Assembly (NCBI RefSeq): GCF_958979055.1
Contig: NC_084888.1
Span: 2,684,001 to 2,748,000, forward strand
DNA: 64,000 nt
Origin: Alnus glutinosa
Lineage: Eukaryota; Streptophyta; Magnoliopsida; Fagales; Betulaceae
Direction: 5' to 3'
How positions within the stretch are numbered: the first letter of the stretch is position 1; each line of letters opens with the position of its first letter. The translations under genes and the position numbers were made by a program. Below are positions 50,188 through 61,476 of this stretch, in pieces. Below the pieces are notes generated by a model that saw only the letters and a program-made list of their open reading frames with translations, was not told the DNA's origin and searched no databases.

Positions 50188-50345
50188 AATGGGGTTGTCG
50201 GGAAGCCTTGGATCAGTAATGAAAAAGTTTTTCTCTATACGTTGGAGTGTAGTAGCAAGATCAATACCCATTCTCATTTCCTTTTTTCTGACTTTGTCAT
50301 CAACACGGTCAGGCCTCCTCTCATTTACATAGGACGATGACGACG
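50188..50345 (-). pseudogene. Phototropin LOV2 exon fragment
   Basis: The - strand frame contains VDDKVRKKEMRMGIDLATTL and then RIEKNFFITDPRLPDNPI. This is the phototropin (blue-light receptor kinase) linker leading into the start of the LOV2 domain. It ends at a good donor (ATT/GTAAGA at 50187), as if one genomic exon was copied with part of its intron. The flavin-binding Cys motif (NCRFLQ), the rest of LOV2, LOV1 and the kinase are absent from the window. The 5' end dissolves into a Ser run from TCATCG repeats. It is followed on the same strand, about 90 bp on, by the lectin fragment. Confidence 0.8.
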
Positions 50346-50399
50346 AGCTTCTCATTTTCAAATTCTTAGGTTTTACAATGATGAAAAACAAATTTTGCA

Positions 50400-50815
50400 A
50401 TTTCCCTGGGAAAAAAATGACACCAAAAAAAAAAAATAACCACCACTCACTAACACAACACTCTCACCCCGTAAGTCCTACACAGTAAAACTTGGTTTTC
50501 TTTTGCCCAAACTTCTGTACGACGGAGGTGGAAGACGTTTTAAAGTGGCGGCGCTGTCTCTTTACTTTGCTCACCTCTGCTCCCCTGGTTTGGAATCCGG
50601 TTGTTCTTGAGAAGCTGGAGCTGCTTCAATGGCGACTCTAACTTGGTCGTCGGGGAGGTCACCACGTGTAAAAAAGCAAAAGAGAAAATGGAGTTGAGTG
50701 GCCCCGTGAAACTCACCGTTTTGAACATTGAGGGCAATTTTGGAACTTCAGCTTTTAAGTGGTCATGTGTTACACATGAGTCACATGACCCTCTATCCAT
50801 CACTTTTGCCGGACT
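50400..50815. other. Unassigned DNA flanking the LINE insertion
   Basis: Open frames exist on both strands (for example 50601-50828 +) but none shows a known domain. Without the LINE, this sequence continues directly into 51740 onward. Confidence 0.35.
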
Positions 50816-50831
50816 AAGTAAACGTTAGGAG

Positions 50832-51724
50832 CCCAGCTGCCAAAGATGTTTGGGGGTGTTCTTCTTCTTGTTTCCAAAAATTTTGTTTTGCAGGAGTTGA
50901 TTTTCAGAGTCTCTTTGCTTATTGTATGGATCGATATACAAAGGACGAACTGGATCTAATGGCTACCACAGCAAGACGTATTTGGCTTCGTCGGAATGCT
51001 TGGATCTTTGAACAACGCTTTGAGCATCCTGATATTGTCTACAGTGAAGCTATGAAGGCATGGATGTCTTTCAAAAGGTGTAATATGATAGATCATAAAG
51101 TGTTTTCGAAGGTGGAGAGAAATGATGAGAACAGAAATAGACCGAATAAGTGGTCTCCTCCTCCTGCGGGGGTCTTAAAAGTAAATTGGGATGCGTCTAT
51201 AAATGTGGCAAAGGATTGGGTTGGTTTGGGTATCATTGCTAGAGATAGTAATGGTCTATGTGTAGGTGCGAAATGTATCACGATACGGGCCCGGACGGAT
51301 CCAAAAACAGCGGAGTTTATGGCAACACTACATGCGGTAAAATTCAGTAAAGAAGTGGGTTTTTGGGATGTAATTTTTGAAGGGGATGCGGCTCAAGTGG
51401 TAAAGGAGATAAAGTCTAATTCGTCAAATTTTTCTAAAGTGGGTCATTTTATTGAGAGTATTTATTTGGAGAAGCAATATTTTCGGTCCATCAGTTTCCA
51501 TGCTATCCCTCGTTCTTGTAATATGGCAGCCCATACCCTACCAAAAGAGGCCTCTTCTAAGTTTGTAGATTTGTGTTGGCTGGATGACACTCCTATGTGT
51601 GTTAGTAGCATTGTTTTTAGGGAACAACCAAGTCCCTAAGATCCTTAGTTTTTTTGGATCACTATTTGATGTATTTTTTCCAGATTTTAATGAGAGCAGT
51701 TTCTTCTAAAAAAAAAAAAAAAAA
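50832..51724 (+). mobile_element. 5'-truncated non-LTR retrotransposon (plant L1 type) with 15-bp TSD
   Basis: AGTAAACGTTAGGAG occurs at 50817-50831 and at 51725-51739. The insert ends in a poly(A) of about 17 bases just before the second copy, and it starts mid-way through a coding frame. This is the standard product of target-primed reverse transcription with 5' truncation. The target duplications are identical and the frame is open, so insertion was recent. Confidence 0.9.
50833..51639 (+). CDS. LINE ORF2 C-terminal end: zinc-binding RT tail and RNase H domain (partial)
   Basis: The frame is open from the first complete codon of the insertion for 268 codons. It starts PAAKDVWGC, typical of the end of the plant reverse-transcriptase zinc-binding region, then TARRIWLRRNAWIFE. 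It continues with an RNase H-like domain (RVT_3 type). Counting from the internal ATG at 50926, the acidic residues are Asp89 (NWDAS), Glu130 (TAEFMA) and Asp154 (EGDAAQ). Reverse transcriptase and endonuclease are missing, so the element is dead. Any protein from this locus would have to start at the internal ATG. Confidence 0.85.
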   Translation, partial: PAAKDVWGCSSSCFQKFCFAGVDFQSLFAYCMDRYTKDELDLMATTARRIWLRRNAWIFEQRFEHPDIVYSEAMKAWMSFKRCNMIDHKVFSKVERNDENRNRPNKWSPPPAGVLKVNWDASINVAKDWVGLGIIARDSNGLCVGAKCITIRARTDPKTAEFMATLHAVKFSKEVGFWDVIFEGDAAQVVKEIKSNSSNFSKVGHFIESIYLEKQYFRSISFHAIPRSCNMAAHTLPKEASSKFVDLCWLDDTPMCVSSIVFREQPSP

Positions 51725-51739
51725 AGTAAACGTTAGGAG

Positions 51740-52854
51740 GGTCATTTATCAATTTTTAAACATTGGGCGTCAAATTGCCAATATGTGGATATATCATGGG
51801 GGTAAAGTGTACTTTCTCCAAAAGCAAGAAAAAAATACAAAGTTTTATAGCCCTAGAAGAACTAAGAGACCCAAAGCTCCATAGTCCTAGAATGACTAAG
51901 AGAACAGAAGCTCCACTGAAAAAACAAAAGTTTCATTGGATCTAAGCTAGGGGGAAAGCAAAAACCTCCATAACCCTAAAAAGATTAGGAGGGGCACCAT
52001 TGGGGGGAGTGAGGTGTGGAGCCTCCATCCTCCTCAAACACCTCTCTTATTTCTTCTTTTCCTCTCTAAGGCCGGCTACATCCGAAATACCTTAATGATT
52101 CATTTGGCAATGAAAAAAAATATTTATTATCTTTTACTTTTTTAAAAAATAAATCGTATTTTATTTAATTTTTTAAAAATATTTTCAAATTTTATCTCAC
52201 AAAATCAAATTTTAAAATTCATACAATGAATTAAAATTAAACTCTAATTTCAAAAAATTAAACATACAAACGGACGACTAAAATCGCAAACGAAACCCAA
52301 ACGGACGATTAAAATTGCAGATGAAATCTGCACTTCATAAATAATAACTTTTGCTATGCACATTCGTATGTGATAGCAGAAATTAAGACAAATGAAGTTT
52401 CTTCATAGTGACGCTCTCAATGCGCCGCCAACACCACTCAACTTCAATGCTCGAGTGTACGCGCACTGAAGTTCTTCAAATATATAACTCTACAATGATA
52501 AAATGAACATTTCTAGTCCCAAAAGGTTCAAAAGAAAGAATAAAGCCTCAATAATTGGTTCACTTTATATCACGAAAATAAACAACACAAAATTAAAGAA
52601 TTTTATAAAAAATTTATCTGGAAAATTTGGGTTTCTAGTAAAAATAAATCTAGAAGATAAGCCACTCCATGACTCCAGTATACTATATAGCAAATCTTTT
52701 AAAGATAGACATTTTTTTTTTTTTTTCTAAATTGGGTTAGAGGCCTATTAAATCGTTATGCATCTCAAAATATGTGATTCTCACGTACATTTTTAATAAA
52801 ATATGTAATTTTCACATATAATTTAGGCACATGAAAGTTCAATAAACTTTGTTT

Positions 52855-52895
<41 letters not shown>

Positions 52896-52900
52896 ACATA
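51740..52900. other. Intergenic DNA before the RBR gene array
   Basis: No gene is supported. A (TA)n run of 35 bp at 52859-52893 lies just left of the duplicated segment. Confidence 0.4.
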
Positions 52901-53310
52901 ATTTAAAGAAAAATTTTGTCCTTCAAAAATTTGGCCTCCAGGATTAAAATACTGAAAAATAAGCAAGCTGAAAATAAGAAAAACAAATATGAGCAAATTT
53001 GAACACTTTACTCAACAAACAGTAGGAGAAATTTCATATTTCTTTGACATTAATCTGCTAATTTTACTGATGCTGCTCAAGTCCTCATACAACAGGGCAC
53101 TTTTGTGCATCGCAAAAGACATATGCAAACCATAATAATGTCATGCAAAATAAACATCCTGACACATGACACATATTCCTTTCCCAGTACAAACATTCCC
53201 CATCAATATTTAAGAAGCATGATCAACATAAAAGAGTGGATATATCCATACTAATATAACAGTTGTTGCAACAACATCCTCCTTATGCTTTGTCTGCTAC
53301 TCATTTAATC

Positions 53311-55007
53311 TCACTGGCAACCATTGTGATCGTTAGTCCATGATGCTCCACATCCATAGCAAAACTGGAATGTACACCTGCAACCACAATCAACAGGATC
53401 TCATTTGCAGTCGGTGTGACTCAATATTATACAGTCAATCGCATCAAGAAACGGATAATGGAAAAGCTTGGAATAGGTCAGGTTCAGGTTGCCAAAGCTT
53501 GACAAAACCTCTTCACATTCAATATTAGGGGTTTACTGGAATCAATTCTGTCAGCATAATATCTATCTAAAACCCATTGCAACTGCTATGACTCTAGACC
53601 ACAAAAGTGGGCTAATTGGACAAGGCGTCGTTCCCCAATCTCTAAAATTCAGGCAAATTCAGGCAGGGAATGAGAGAGTGGAGTGCAGGGCTTAAGGTGC
53701 TCGGATACGCATTTCGGATTTCAGGCTGTTTCTATCAAAATCTCAAACCCATTGCAGCTGCTTTCAACCTAGACCAAAGTGGGCTAATTGGACAAAGCAT
53801 CCTCTCCCCAATCTGGAATTCAGGCAGGGAATGAGAGGGGAATGCAGGGCTTGGAGTGCTCCGATAAGTGGGAATCACATTTCGGGCGGCCGGGAACTTG
53901 CCCAGGCACCCTGACCCCACACCCCCTCTTTTATTTCTTGCCCAAATTCCCTGAAATCAGGAGATTCCAATGAAAATCTCAATATATCCCCCCTTTCTTG
54001 GTCAGAGTAGAAGCCAAAATTAGTATGTCAGCGTGTCTGTTTTAGATCCTATAACATAACCAACACGATTATAGATATTTCCTGGATAATTATACTATAA
54101 TTAAGTAAAATATGATCAGATTAAGCAAATGCTTTATGTTGTATGCAAATCATGTTTTGAAGATAATAGTAAAGCAAACTGACCTGCAAGTCATGTGTAA
54201 ACAACCTTCAGTCCTATCCACAAAGTACTTGCAATTGGGACACCTTTTCCATTTCTTCTCATGAGCAAGCTCCCGCAGCACGAGATCATCTCTTCCTCTC
54301 TCACTCTCATTTAGACTCTGGAACTCTTCGCACTCTACCCCTGGATGCCAGGGGACAGAACACTGTGCGCAGAACAATCTATGGCAGAAAGGACACTCCG
54401 ACGCCCTAATGACTTCTCCTTCTTCCTCATCATTCACCAACATGGCAGAACAGTCCTTGAAAGGACAGTAAAACACCATCTCAGACCCAAACAGCGCTCT
54501 GCACAACACCTCGTCCCACCTTTCCGTCACGTCTTTGGGAAGCACTGACCTGCAATCATCGAGTTCTAGGACAACCTTGCATTCCAATCCGGGGCAAGAA
54601 ACAACGGTTATGCCATCTTGGATCTTTGTGGCCACATGTTTGCTAATGCAATCAGAACAAAAAGAGTGAACGCAGCTCTCGTTTCTGAACATCTGGTCAT
54701 TATCTTTCCTTTCCACACAAATGTCGCAGAAGCAATGCGATGATTGTCCGGCTTCTTCTGTTGCCTCCTCCGGCTCTGGGTTGGGGGCCGGAAAACTTGC
54801 TTGGATTGTTGGTGATGATGATGAGGCTCCATTGTTTGCGATTTGAGAAGTGATCAGGTCGCCCATCAGACCCTCTTGGAGCTGCAACCCTTCCGCATAC
54901 TTGGCATCCGACACTGGGAAAATCTCACCTTGGTCTTCTTCATCAAAGAGTAAAGAGAAGTAAAAGTCATCCACAAGCATAAGATCAGAGGCTGATTCTT
55001 GTGCCAT
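53311..55007 (-). CDS. RBR-type E3 ubiquitin ligase A, 2 exons
   Basis: Exon 1 is 54184-55007 and exon 2 is 53311-53377. The intron is GT-AG (ACTTGCAG/GTCAGT and TTGCAG/GTGTAC) and the joined protein has 296 residues. An acidic N terminus (DDFYFSLLFDEEDQ, YAEGLQLQE) precedes RING1 (CDIC at 94-97, SCVHSFCSDC). Then come the IBR (CPFKDC at 181-186, CPFC, FCAQC, His221) and the Rcat domain (CPNC at 256-259). The catalytic Cys in EGCLHM is Cys269. Exon 2 supplies the last zinc ligands (CTFQFCYGCG, then His and Cys). RBR ligases pass ubiquitin through this Cys to a substrate. No membrane segment is seen. Its sister is 5.4 kb away on the same strand. Substrate and pathway are unknown. Confidence 0.9.
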
Positions 55008-55078
55008 TTTACAAGTTCTGTGTGAACGATCGATCAGCCCCTTATTCTCTCTTAGAAGGAGAAAGTCTGTCTCATCAA

Positions 55079-55090
55079 ATATATATATAT
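55079..55090 (-). promoter_or_regulatory. TATA-like element upstream of RBR gene A
   Basis: A TATATATATAT run on the - strand lies about 75 bp upstream of the ATG. The matching place in gene B reads CTATACATATTAG, a weaker box, so the two copies may differ in basal promoter strength. This is inferred from sequence only. Confidence 0.45.
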
Positions 55091-55586
55091 AGCACTGGAA
55101 GTGTCATGACTTTTCGATTACTGACAACTTAGACGACAAGTTTATAAAAAAAATACAAACTTATCTGAGAAGTTGCTTAAAAAAAAAAAACCTAGCTGAG
55201 AAGATGGCATCTCCGATTGGAAGTTTAATTTCGAAGTCCTTCATCAAGGGGTTTAACCTTTTGGATTTAACTTTAGCGTTTCCGGGAAAAAGAGGCACCA
55301 AGAAAAAGAATGACTTTTGACTTGAATGCGACGGCCCACGAGGCTTTTTTACACGGCCATGGAATTATAGATTTAGCATTTTCTTTTTAAATTCAGGACA
55401 CGTGTATAATTTTATATGATTCATTATGTACGGACAAACATAATAAAATATTAAACACCAAAAAATCTTAAATGAGAAACAATTAAAAAAAAGAAATGCT
55501 AAAAAGTAAAAATTAAATTTTTATCACTCGATTATTTCAAACATTCAATGCATCAATCTCAATTAACCATTAGATTAGTTCTTAAT

Positions 55587-55691
55587 GTTCTCACGGAATA
55601 GCTCAATCGGCTGAGGACCACACCTCATGAAGCGGAGGTCACTAGTTCGAATTCTCTCTTCCTCTCTTGTGTAGACATGTCAAAAAAAAAA
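55587..55691 (+). mobile_element. tRNA-derived SINE, copy 2, with 10-bp TSD
   Basis: AGTTCTTAAT flanks the element at 55577-55586 and 55692-55701. Within it, TAGCTCAATCGGCTGAGGA fits a Pol III A box and GGTCACTAGTTCGAATTC a B box, and an A-tail follows GACATGTC. The body is only about 95 bp, so this is a very short SINE. It is absent at the matching place in unit B, so it landed after, or on only one side of, the duplication. Confidence 0.85.
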
Positions 55692-55701
55692 AGTTCTTAA
55701 T

Positions 55702-56609
55702 AATAAAATTTTATTGGGACATTCATGTCAATATTGTATAATAATTGTGAAATAAAAATGTGATTTATAGTATTTTTTTCATTTCTCATTAAAAAAGAAA
55801 AAAGAAAAAAAAAAAAGGACCTATGATTATCCATACATCACTCTTAATTTGATGGAGCTTAGAGTCTACAGTGATCACCCGTTTGATGACAGAGAAATGA
55901 TTATTGAAACTTCAATAGAGAGAGAGATTTGGCTATTTTTGTTAAAAAAAATTGTTTGTCTTTTGATTTATGCTCTCAATGTAAAAACATTAACAAACAA
56001 ACCACAATACACAAAACACTCTTAAATTTAAAAGCACAAAAACAATTTTCAAATTTATGTCACACCAAAACACTTTAATTTTCAAACAAAAAACAAAAGC
56101 AAAAAAATCAAATTCAAACCTTAGGTTTTCCTGCGATTTCAATTTATTCTATACGTATTCAATTTCGACAAGTAGGTCATTAAGTTTCTATCTAATTTCA
56201 AATAGGTTCATCGTTCAACCTATCGTTCAATTAATTAACAATTTATCACATCAGACTAATCAATTAATGCCACATGACTCTCACTTGATACATTATGTGT
56301 CAACTCTACGTGCTACATGACATGTTAAACAAGGGTCATGTCACATAATTGATCGGTCTAATATGGCATACTATTAATTAATTTGATCGTTTTTTGTGTG
56401 ACCTATATGAAATTATAGAAAAATCTAAGGACTTAAATGCCAAAATTAAAAGCTTCTAAATTAATTGAAATCACTTGAAACCCTCAAAGGATTAAATTTA
56501 ATTTATTTAAAAGAAGAAAAAAAAAAAAAAAAAAAAAAAAAGAAGAAGAAAAGTCCCCTCAAAACACGTTAACAAAATATATCTCTAAAATACGTTAAAT
56601 GGATCTATA
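55702..56609. other. Intergenic part of unit A, with a probable foldback
   Basis: The 56115-56480 part has diverged inverted arms (TAGGTTTTCCTGCGATTTCA against TGAAATTATAGAAAAATCTA) and a central ACATGAC/GTCATGT inversion, which suggests an old MITE. A run of A of about 24 bases follows at 56517-56541. No gene is seen. Confidence 0.4.
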
Positions 56610-57805
56610 TATCCAAACTTATCTAATAAGCTTAATAAGCCCTAACCCAATGTCCAGCAGGAGAATTCCTAACTTTATTAAAACCCAAACCTCTTTTGCT
56701 TTATACTTTCTTTTTTGTTTTCCTTTTCTTCCAAGGCCAATAGAGAAAGTGAGAAACCCTAGAGGGAATAAGGAAAGCACTTTTCTGGTAGACTCGTAGT
56801 CTTCCCAGGCGACCGAAAGAAAAGGAAAAATGAATGGAACCAGCAACCCAATTTTCCATGAAGAAGGAGAGATGCCCTTTTATTATTTACAGAAGAAAAG
56901 TTCAATTTTATAGTTAAGTGAGTTGATTCAATTAACAAAGATGGATCAAATGGTTGATTAATAATAAGATAATGATTAGATAAATGTGTAATTTCTAGCA
57001 TTATAGTCTTTAATTCAACTCAAGTCTTCGTTAAAAAAAAAAAAAAATTGAATGTTTGATTCTTTGCCACATTAGTATGATGTAAAAATGGTGCGATAAA
57101 AGTGTAGTTTTTAATATTAATCTAAATTAAATAAACGAATTTTTCTTTAGAATAATGTTATAAATCACATTTTTATCCTATAAGTACTATCTTATAATGC
57201 TGACGTAACAATCTCAATCAACCATTGAATTTTAAAATGATTAGCAATATCACATTAACAAAATGAGATAAAAATGAAATGAAAGTATTGTGTGTATCAT
57301 TGCTCAAGCTCCAAATTCAGAACAAGAACAACCAAATTTTATATTTGGAGCACGTGAGCTTATGGCTTATGCTTAAATTTTTTTTTTTCCTGATCGAGAT
57401 TATACTTATAATTCTTCGATTTATTTATCTTCCTCCTATAAAATAGCGCAAGACCAGGATCCCAAGATCAACTATATATATATATATAAAGGTAGCCTAA
57501 CATATTTATTTCATCAAATTCTACAGCTAAACTAAGTGAACATTTACTCGATCGAATTTGAATCTGATAGGACTATGAATTTTTAATCCTATTATTTAAA
57601 TAATTAATTGTTTTAATTTCGTTCATACAATTCTTGAAGGCTTTTTAAATCCCTTAAATTAATTAATTTATCTGAACAAAGTAAAATTGTTTAACATTTT
57701 AATGAAGGTTAACTAATGACTAGCTCCAACAAATTGTCTAAACTATCGTATTCTTTATATAAATTTTAGCTAAGGGATGAATGTAAAGTCAGTTTATATA
57801 ATTAG

Positions 57806-58426
57806 CCTAAATTATAAATTGTGTGCTATGTATTATATTAAAATGAATTCAAAGGTTCTTGGGGTATGCCAAAAAAAAAAAAAACGATTTAATTATTGGA
57901 GTCAAATTCTATTAAAAAATTTGACGATTTCGTTAGGTGCCATGTCAACATTAATAAAATTGACAATCCGAGTCACTCTTAATAAAAATATATAAATATA
58001 GAAAACTAGAATGTTTTCTTCTTTTCATACTTCCCCCGCGTACCTTTGCATCCAAAGCTAGTGACGATTCTGCTGAAATTCCAGGCCTTTAATTGCTCCT
58101 GATCTCAAATAGTCTCTTTGCTAACATAATCAAGGAATACAGTCCTAAAGTTTCAAAATTAAACGGGGTTGTAATCAATACGTTTGAAGGTCTATGGGTG
58201 GCTTTCTCTTTTTTTATTTTTTATTTTTAAAAAAATTAGTTTTATATATTTATATTTTTTAATTAAGAGTGATATGTCATTATTTTATTAGCGTTGATGT
58301 GACACTTAACGGAATTTGTCAAATTTTTTAACAGAATTTGACTCCATGGACTAAATTATTTCTTTGTCATACTACATGGACCTACGAATTCACTTTAATA
58401 TGACATGTAGTGATTTGTAATTAGGG
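57806..58426. mobile_element. Foldback element with about 180-bp inverted arms
   Basis: The left arm (about 57806-57990) and right arm (about 58250-58426) are inverse copies with roughly three-quarters identity by eye. They share AGTCAAATTCTNTTAAAAAA, AATTTGAC and TCACTCTTAAT. The core at 58010-58200 is unrelated and non-coding. No target duplication was fixed. Confidence 0.6.
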
Positions 58427-59771
58427 CATTAACCATATGGACTTTTTTTTTTTTTTTTTTTAATTAAGTAGTGAGGCTTGTTATTTGCTTTGTACTATCT
58501 CGTGAAAATTATCCTTAAATAGTGACCGGCCACTATGATGCAGGGGGATTCAAATCAGATGATGCTGAGTTGTCAAATTGCACATTGATGGCGCTGAATC
58601 ACTTGGAACAGGCAGATCAGCGCAAGATTGGAAAGAAATCGTGATCTAGCATAATTGGAGCAATTTTCGAATGTACTGCAGTATTTTGGCTATAACTTTG
58701 GCTACGAGTATCCGATTAGCGCATATGACCCCAATTCGGAAAGCTCTCTTCGGCGCGCATATTGTAGCCACCTAGCGACGCTCGGTGCGCCTCGTTTCGA
58801 GCCCAAAATCCATTATTTTCCTTTCCAAAACCTTAATTTTAGATATTTTTTTTTCTTTTATGGTAACTTTTCGTTTACCGATTAGGAGGTGATTCTAATC
58901 CCGATTTGGGCCAGATTTTTGGCAGTCTGTTTATTTTATCTATATTTCGTTTTGTTAGGGTTTTCGGGATTTTGCTATTTTTTGTAAAATTCTGAATTTT
59001 CAGCTATATTAACCCGGCTTGTGGGCGTTTTTCAGCAGTTATTGATTGTTAATAATTTTATCGAATTCAGAGTTTGTCCCTGAGTTTGAGATAATTTTTC
59101 TGTCTTCTTCCTTGCAAATTTCCTGTTGGTCAGCCTACAGAATAATCGTTATTCTGTCCGGCGTCACACTACAACATGTGCGTTGCTTGCTACAAGTAGC
59201 TAGCGTTTGTACCCTTCATGGTACTGTGAATGCAAGGTGCCCATGGCATGCCCGAGGGGCCTTGTTGCTGCTTGCCATGGCCTTGTTCATTTGATCGAGA
59301 ATTGCGCATCATCCCAGTATAAAAACTCGAGTCACTCGATGGACATCTTGAGGGATCGAATCTCGATCAATCGGTCGAACAAGTGATTAAAATATAAATT
59401 TAGTATTAAACTTTAGTGCTTGATCTACCGAGCTTGTGATTATGCCGACTGAGCCCAATCGCCATGTGTATTATAATTTTTCATTAACTTTGACCTAAAA
59501 CCCTAATTTTCTCCTTTCTATTTAAGCATCTCATATCACAACTTACAATAGGAAAAAGAGGCCGTTTTTCATTTGTTTTGGAGAGTTTATTTAGAGTTCT
59601 TAAGCCTAAAAAAGTTTCTTATCATCTCAGTGATAATTCTCTCCATTCAAACAAAATAAATGCTTTCAGTCATTAGAGTTATAATTTGAAGCAAATGAGT
59701 TCATTTGTGAATGTGGAACAATGATAGGTAGGGACAAATCAGCTAACCCTTTTCATTTAAATGAGATTTAT

Positions 59772-59820
59772 TTAATCAAAAGCAACTTTTGATGTCACAT
59801 CAGAAGTTGCTTTTGATTAA
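59772..59820. repeat. Near-perfect 49-bp palindrome
   Basis: TTAATCAAAAGCAACTT at 59772-59788 is followed by a 15-bp centre that is itself nearly palindromic (TGATGTCACATCA), and then by the exact inverse AAGTTGCTTTTGATTAA. Such a sequence could form a cruciform or be a minimal transposon relic. It lies inside AT-rich intergenic DNA. Confidence 0.85.
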
Positions 59821-60434
59821 AAAATTATTTTTTTATTAAAAAAGTCGGCTGGGGGACGGTAAAACGTCTCCCAAGTATCATTTCCCGTGAATGTGATCCA
59901 CTATTTGTTATAGTTTAGGGTTCAAATCCATCATTTTTAAAAAGTAATGTTATATACTATCATTTATCTCACTCCTATTCTATTGATCAGCTGATATGAA
60001 AATGTTCATCACCTCTTATTAAATAAAAAAAAAAAAAAAAAATAATGTGCATTGTCATATATATATCAATCACACGTTTTCAAACCACTCCAGTATGGTA
60101 TATCTATATATAGGAAACTTTTTAATAATTCAAAGATTTGACGTCCAGGACTGAAATAATAATAATAATAAACATAAGCAAATTAATTTAAACACTTAAC
60201 CCATACAAACATTAGGAGATCGATATGACATGAATCTGCTAATTTCATTGATGCTGCTCAAGTCCTCATATGATCACCATGTGCACTTTTGTGCATCACA
60301 AAAGGCCTATACAAACCATATAATAATGTCATGTAAAATAAACATCTTGACGCATATTCCTATCAATACTAATATAACAATTAATTAATGTTCACGAATC
60401 ACAATAACATCCTCATTATGCTTTGTCTAGTAAG

Positions 60435-61476
60435 TTAATCTCTCACGCAATCACCATCATGATCTTCAGTCCATGTTGCTCCACATCCATAGCAAAACTC
60501 GACTGTACACCTGCGCGCAACCACAAAACAACAGGATCTTATTTAATTGCATTAATCAATGAGACATGATCATCAGCTTTATTTTGTTAATCACCTCCTA
60601 ATTAATTAAGCAAATGATTAATTGGTGTAAATTAAACTAAACTGACCTGCAAATCATATGTAAACAACCATCAATCCTTTCCACATAGTATTTGCAATTG
60701 GGACACCTCCTCCATTTCTTCTCCAGAGCAAGCTCCCTCAGCATGAGATCCTCTCTTTCTCTCTCACTCTCATTCAGTTTCTGGAACTCTTCGCACTCTA
60801 TCCCTGAATGCCAGGGGACATAACACTGCGCGCAGAAGAGTCTATGGCAGAATGGACACTCCGACTCCCTAATGACTTCTCCTTCTTCCTTGTCGTTCAC
60901 CAACATGGCTGAGCAGCCCTTGAAAGGACAGTAAAACACCATCTCAGACCCAAACAGCGCTCTGCATAGCATCTCCTCCCACCTTTCCATCACGTCTTTG
61001 GGAAGCATTGACCTGCAATCTTCGATTTCTAGGACACCCTTGCATTCCATTAATCCGGGGCAAGAAACAACGGTTATGCCATCTTGGATCTTTGTGGCAA
61101 CGTGTTTGCTAATGCAGTCAGAACAAAAAGAGTGAACGCATCTCTCGTTTCTGAACATCTGGTTACTGTCCTTCCTCTCCACACAAATGTCGCAGAAGCT
61201 GTTCGATGATTCTCCGGCTTCTTTTGTTGCCGCCTCCGGCTCTGGGTGGTTGGGGGCCGGAGGAGTTGCTTGGATTGTTGGCGATGATGATGAGGCCCCT
61301 TTGTTTGCCATTTGAGAAGTGATGAGGTCGCTCATCAGAACCTCTTGGAGCTGCAACCCTTCCGCATACTTGGCATCCGACACTGGGAAAATCTCATCTT
61401 GATCTTCTTCATCAAAGAATAATGTGAAGTAAAAATCATCCACAAACGTAAGATCAGGGGCTGATTCTTGTGCCAT
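60435..61476 (-). CDS. RBR-type E3 ubiquitin ligase B, 2 exons
   Basis: Exon 1 is 60647-61476 and exon 2 is 60435-60510, with the same intron position and phase as gene A; the joined protein has 301 residues. RING1 begins CDICVERKDSNQMF; IBR has CPFKGC and CPFCHR; Rcat has CPNC at 258-261, the putative catalytic Cys271 in DGCLHM, and then CTVEFCYGCG with His and Cys ligands after it. It differs from gene A by scattered substitutions, an extra Met in the RING1/IBR linker (CPGLMEC against CPGLEC) and a longer end (DCVRD). All zinc ligands and the catalytic Cys are intact in both copies, so both look functional. The intron is much shorter than in gene A (136 against 806 bp). Confidence 0.9.

Larger units (their letters stand above)
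52920..56910. repeat. Segmental duplication unit A (carries RBR gene A)
   Basis: The unit contains, left to right, the 3' flank of RBR-A (AATCTGCTAATTTTACTGAT near 53050), the gene, its promoter, and a segment at about 56610-56910 containing CCAGCAGGAGAATTCCTAAC. All of these recur in the same order in unit B at 60125-63378. Unit A alone has the SINE at 55587-55691. Confidence 0.8.
56910..60124. other. DNA between units A and B, not duplicated
   Basis: This 3.2-kb block separates the two duplicated units. It contains a foldback element and, at 58550-59760, sequence resembling old LTR material, with a CTATTTAAGC motif near 59519-59528. No coding region is supported. Confidence 0.45.

Noticed and set aside
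50020..50400. A working phototropin or LOV photoreceptor gene
   Set aside because: Only one exon's worth of similarity exists. The flavin-binding Cys motif, LOV1 and kinase domain are missing on both sides.
58560..59799. Solo LTR starting TGATG and ending TCACA with a TCAGA duplication
   Set aside because: Its right end would fall inside the 49-bp palindrome at 59772-59820, which cannot be half element and half flank except by chance. The ends are also not inverse beyond TG/CA.
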